From: Alphaproteobacteria bacterium
GTDB taxonomy: Bacteria; Pseudomonadota; Alphaproteobacteria; Rhizobiales; Aestuariivirgaceae
Length of the DNA: 6,101 bases
Direction of reading: 5' to 3'
NCBI GenBank assembly: GCA_024639035.1
Contig: JAHEJE010000182.1
Span: forward strand, 1 to 6,101
Made by a program: the position numbers and the translations under genes. The notes beneath the pieces were generated by a model. The model was given only the letters and a program-made list of their open reading frames with translations. It ran no database searches and was not told the DNA's origin. Shown here one piece after another: positions 3,433 to 6,101 of this stretch. Numbering within the stretch: position 1 is the first letter of the stretch; each line of letters starts with the position of its first letter.

Positions 3433-6101
3433 CTACTCTGCCGCCTGGGTGGCTGGTTCCTGATCTGCCGTGCGGGCGGCGCGGCGGGCTTCGAGCGGGG
3501 CGACAACCAGCGACAGCATCGGCGGGATGATGATCAGGGTCAGCAGCGCCGACAGCGACAGGCCGCCGACGACCACCGAACCGAGACCGCGGTACAGTTC
3601 CGAGCCGGCGCCGGGCAGGACGACCAGCGGCAGCATGCCGAACACGCTGGTCAGCGTCGACATGAAGATCGGGCGAATGCGGTTGCGGGTCGCCTCGATA
3701 ATGGCGTCCGGGGCGTCCATGCCTTCATCGCGAATGAGCTGCACAGTCTGGTGCACCAGCAGGATGGCGTTGTTGACCACGATGCCGATAAGGATGACGA
3801 AGCCGAGCATGGTCAGCATGTCGAGGCGCTGCGGCACGTACATGTTGAGCACCGTCAGGCCCCCGACCCCGCCGGCGGCGGCCAGCGGCACCGACAGCAT
3901 GATGATCAGCGGATAGACGAAACTCTCGAACAGCACCGCCATGACCAGGAAGACGATGATCAGGGAGATCAGCAACTGGCCCTGCATGGCGTTCCAGGTG
4001 ACCTCAAGCTTGTCGGCGGTGCCGGACAGACGCATGCGCACACCGTTCGGCAGGCCCTCGGCCTTGAGGGGGGCGATCACCTCGGTGCGCAGCATTTCCA
4101 GCGCGGCTTCCAGGGCGATGTCGTCGCGCGGCGTGATCAACAGCGACACGGTGCGCAAACGCTCCTTGTGACGGATCTCGGTCGGGCCGGCGGTCATCTC
4201 GACCCGGGCCAGCGAGGAGACCGGCACGATCAGCCCCTGGGCGGTGACGACCGGCAGGCTGGCGATACTCTGGGTCTGTTCGGCCTGGCCGCTTTCGCCC
4301 TTCAGCATGAGGTCGACGCGGTCGTTGCCGATGGTCACCTCGGCAACCCTGAGACCGTCGTTGAAGGCATCGATCGCCAGGCCGAGGTCGCGGGTCGAAA
4401 CGCCGGCATCGGCAAGCCGGGCGCGGTCGGGAATGACGCGCACTTCCGGCGCACCCAGTTCAAGGCCCGGCACCGGGCGGAAGCCATTGCCCTGGTTTCG
4501 CGGCAACAGCGCTTCGACCTTGCCGGCGGCGCGCCCGGCGGTGGCGAAAATCTGTTCAAGGTCGGGGCCGGAGATGTCGAACTCGATCTGACGGGTGCCG
4601 CCGAGGCCGCGGCCGAACAGCGACAGCTGGCTGGCAAAACCGAAGGTGCCTGGCTGCTGGTAGACGATCTCGTTCAGCGGCTGGCGCAGTCCCTTGGCCT
4701 GGCTCGGATCGACGGCGGCAGCGCCGATGAAAGTGAACCGCGAACTGGCGACAAAAAAGAAGCGGTCCATCTTGGGCGGCTCGCCGGGCTTGGACTCAGG
4801 CCCGGTTTCGCTGGCCCACATCGGCCGGGTGGCCTCCTCGAAACGGGTGGCGATCTCGGTCATGGTGGCCAGGTTGTACCCCGGCGGCGGGATCAGGCTG
4901 ACGAACACCAGATTGCGGTTGCCGTTCGGCAGGTATTCCAGCTTGGGCAGATAGGTCCAGGCGGCCAGCGCCGTTGCGCACGACACGACCGCGACCACGA
5001 CGAGGGACAGGACCCGGCTCTTCAGCACCATGCGGGAATAGCCGATGACAAGCGCAACGAAACCGTTGGCGAAATGATCGATGCCCGGCAGGAACAGCCG
5101 CCCGGTGCGGTGCGAATTGATCAGCAGGCGGCTCGACAGGGCCGGCAACACGGTGACCGAAACGATCAGCGACAGCAGCACGGAAACCGAAATCGCCACG
5201 GCGATATCGCGGAACAGCTGGCCGACCTCGAGCTGCATGACCAGGATCGGAATGAACACCATAACCGTCGTCAGGGCCGAAACCGCGACCGCACCCCAGA
5301 CCTGGCGGGCGCCTTCAAGGGCTGCCTTGGCGGCCGGCATGCCGCGCTCGCGCAGGCGGTAAATGTTTTCCAGAACGACGATGGCGGCATCGACCACCAT
5401 GCCGACGGCAAAGGCCAGGCCGGCCAGCGAGATCACATTCAGCGACCGGCCAAGGGCGGCCATGGCGACAAACGAGCCGATGACCGATACCGGGATGGCG
5501 ATCGACACGATCAGCGTGGCGCGCCAGGAGCGCAGGAAGATCAGCAGGATGATGGCGGCCAACGTGCCGCCGACCCAGATATTCTGCTGCACCAGATCGA
5601 CGGAGGAATTGATGTAGACCGTCTCGTCGTAGACCTGCTCGACCTTGAGACCGGCTTCGGGGATCGGCCCGGCCTTCAGTTCGTCGACCGCTTGGCGGAT
5701 GCCGGCCATGGTGGCGATCACGTTGGCGCCGACCTGGCGCTGCACGCTGAACGCCAGCGCGACGTCGCCCTGCTGGCGAATGCTCGCGGCCGGCTCCTTG
5801 TAGCCAAACTCGACCTGGGCCACGTCGCCGACCACGACCCGGCCGATCCGGCCGGTGGCTGCATCCTGCTGGGCGCGCAGCACGACCTCGCGAACCGCGG
5901 CAAGCGTGTTCAGTTCGCCGTCGGTGCGCACGATATAGGAGCGCTTGCCTTCCTCGACATCGCCGGCGCTGATGGCAGCGTTGGCGCGGCGCAGGGCATT
6001 CGTCACCTCGGCGACGGTCAGGCGGTAACGGGCCATAAGTTCGGGCCGCACGGTCACCCTGATCTCGCGCCGGCTGCCGCCGCGCGGCCTGACCTCGGAC
6101 A
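3433..6101 (-). CDS. RND-family efflux transporter inner-membrane subunit (5' end outside window)
   Basis: The visible part encodes about 888 residues of an AcrB/CusA-like proton-driven exporter that works as a trimer in the inner membrane, normally with an adaptor and an outer-membrane channel. Family members are about 1,030-1,060 residues, so TM1 and part of the first porter domain are missing. The frame is open to the edge; upstream of a GTG at 6055-6057 it reads SEVRPRGGSRREIR, typical RND sequence, so that GTG is not the true start. Numbering from it: porter/docking residues 1-150; TM2-TM6 about 160-311, including SLAGLAFAVGMVVDAAIVVLEN (210-231, TM4); TM7 348-368; second periplasmic part 370-690; TM8-TM12 691-853, with VNNAILLVHQ (761-770, TM10) and RPIFMSTLTSVFGMLPLV (795-812, TM11). 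TM4 has Asp223 followed by Ala, not the Asp-Asp pair of AcrB. The tail ends in a short polar stretch (EARRAARTADQEPATQAAE). It is intact in the window; substrate unknown. Confidence 0.93.
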   Translation of the reverse strand, partial: SEVRPRGGSRREIRVTVRPELMARYRLTVAEVTNALRRANAAISAGDVEEGKRSYIVRTDGELNTLAAVREVVLRAQQDAATGRIGRVVVGDVAQVEFGYKEPAASIRQQGDVALAFSVQRQVGANVIATMAGIRQAVDELKAGPIPEAGLKVEQVYDETVYINSSVDLVQQNIWVGGTLAAIILLIFLRSWRATLIVSIAIPVSVIGSFVAMAALGRSLNVISLAGLAFAVGMVVDAAIVVLENIYRLRERGMPAAKAALEGARQVWGAVAVSALTTVMVFIPILVMQLEVGQLFRDIAVAISVSVLLSLIVSVTVLPALSSRLLINSHRTGRLFLPGIDHFANGFVALVIGYSRMVLKSRVLSLVVVAVVSCATALAAWTYLPKLEYLPNGNRNLVFVSLIPPPGYNLATMTEIATRFEEATRPMWASETGPESKPGEPPKMDRFFFVASSRFTFIGAAAVDPSQAKGLRQPLNEIVYQQPGTFGFASQLSLFGRGLGGTRQIEFDISGPDLEQIFATAGRAAGKVEALLPRNQGNGFRPVPGLELGAPEVRVIPDRARLADAGVSTRDLGLAIDAFNDGLRVAEVTIGNDRVDLMLKGESGQAEQTQSIASLPVVTAQGLIVPVSSLARVEMTAGPTEIRHKERLRTVSLLITPRDDIALEAALEMLRTEVIAPLKAEGLPNGVRMRLSGTADKLEVTWNAMQGQLLISLIIVFLVMAVLFESFVYPLIIMLSVPLAAAGGVGGLTVLNMYVPQRLDMLTMLGFVILIGIVVNNAILLVHQTVQLIRDEGMDAPDAIIEATRNRIRPIFMSTLTSVFGMLPLVVLPGAGSELYRGLGSVVVGGLSLSALLTLIIIPPMLSLVVAPLEARRAARTADQEPATQAAE

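Noticed and set aside
4335..4637. Short frames inside the RND gene region on both strands
   Set aside because: All lie within the continuous RND reading frame and have skewed composition typical of out-of-frame translation.

Overview
The window is GC-rich bacterial chromosome with tightly packed genes. The gene types (a TAXI-type TRAP binding protein, a second-type glutamyl-tRNA synthetase with a GLSKR active-site loop, a single-Asp RND pump) and the palindromic intergenic repeats suggest an alphaproteobacterium, perhaps Hyphomicrobiales or Rhodospirillales. That assignment is an inference from sequence character; no rRNA or other taxonomic marker is present.

Layout. Positions 1-380 hold no complete gene. 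There may be a gene start running off the left edge on the minus strand (1-58). The rest is nested repeats: a palindromic intergenic repeat appears to be split by a small element of about 159 bp with terminal inverted repeats (124-282), which carries a G/C hairpin, followed by a degenerate palindrome just past the next gene's stop. A TAXI TRAP solute-binding protein (381-1343, minus) and a YjbQ-family protein (1421-1840, minus) follow. Divergent from yjbQ is gltX (1924-3267, plus). Between the convergent ends of gltX and the last gene lies a repeat-rich spacer (3268-3432) with two strong hairpins in inverted orientation. The rest of the window, to the right edge, is the C-terminal ~888 residues of an RND-family inner-membrane transporter on the minus strand; its first ~150-200 residues lie outside.

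How the genes relate. There is no obvious single pathway. The binding protein would serve a TRAP transporter whose membrane subunit is not visible unless it begins at 1-58. gltX and yjbQ are housekeeping-type genes sharing a short divergent promoter region without clear Shine-Dalgarno sequences. The RND pump is probably the last gene of an efflux operon whose adaptor protein would lie off the right edge. I see no new defence, CRISPR or RNA-based system. The most unusual content is the repeat nesting at the left end.
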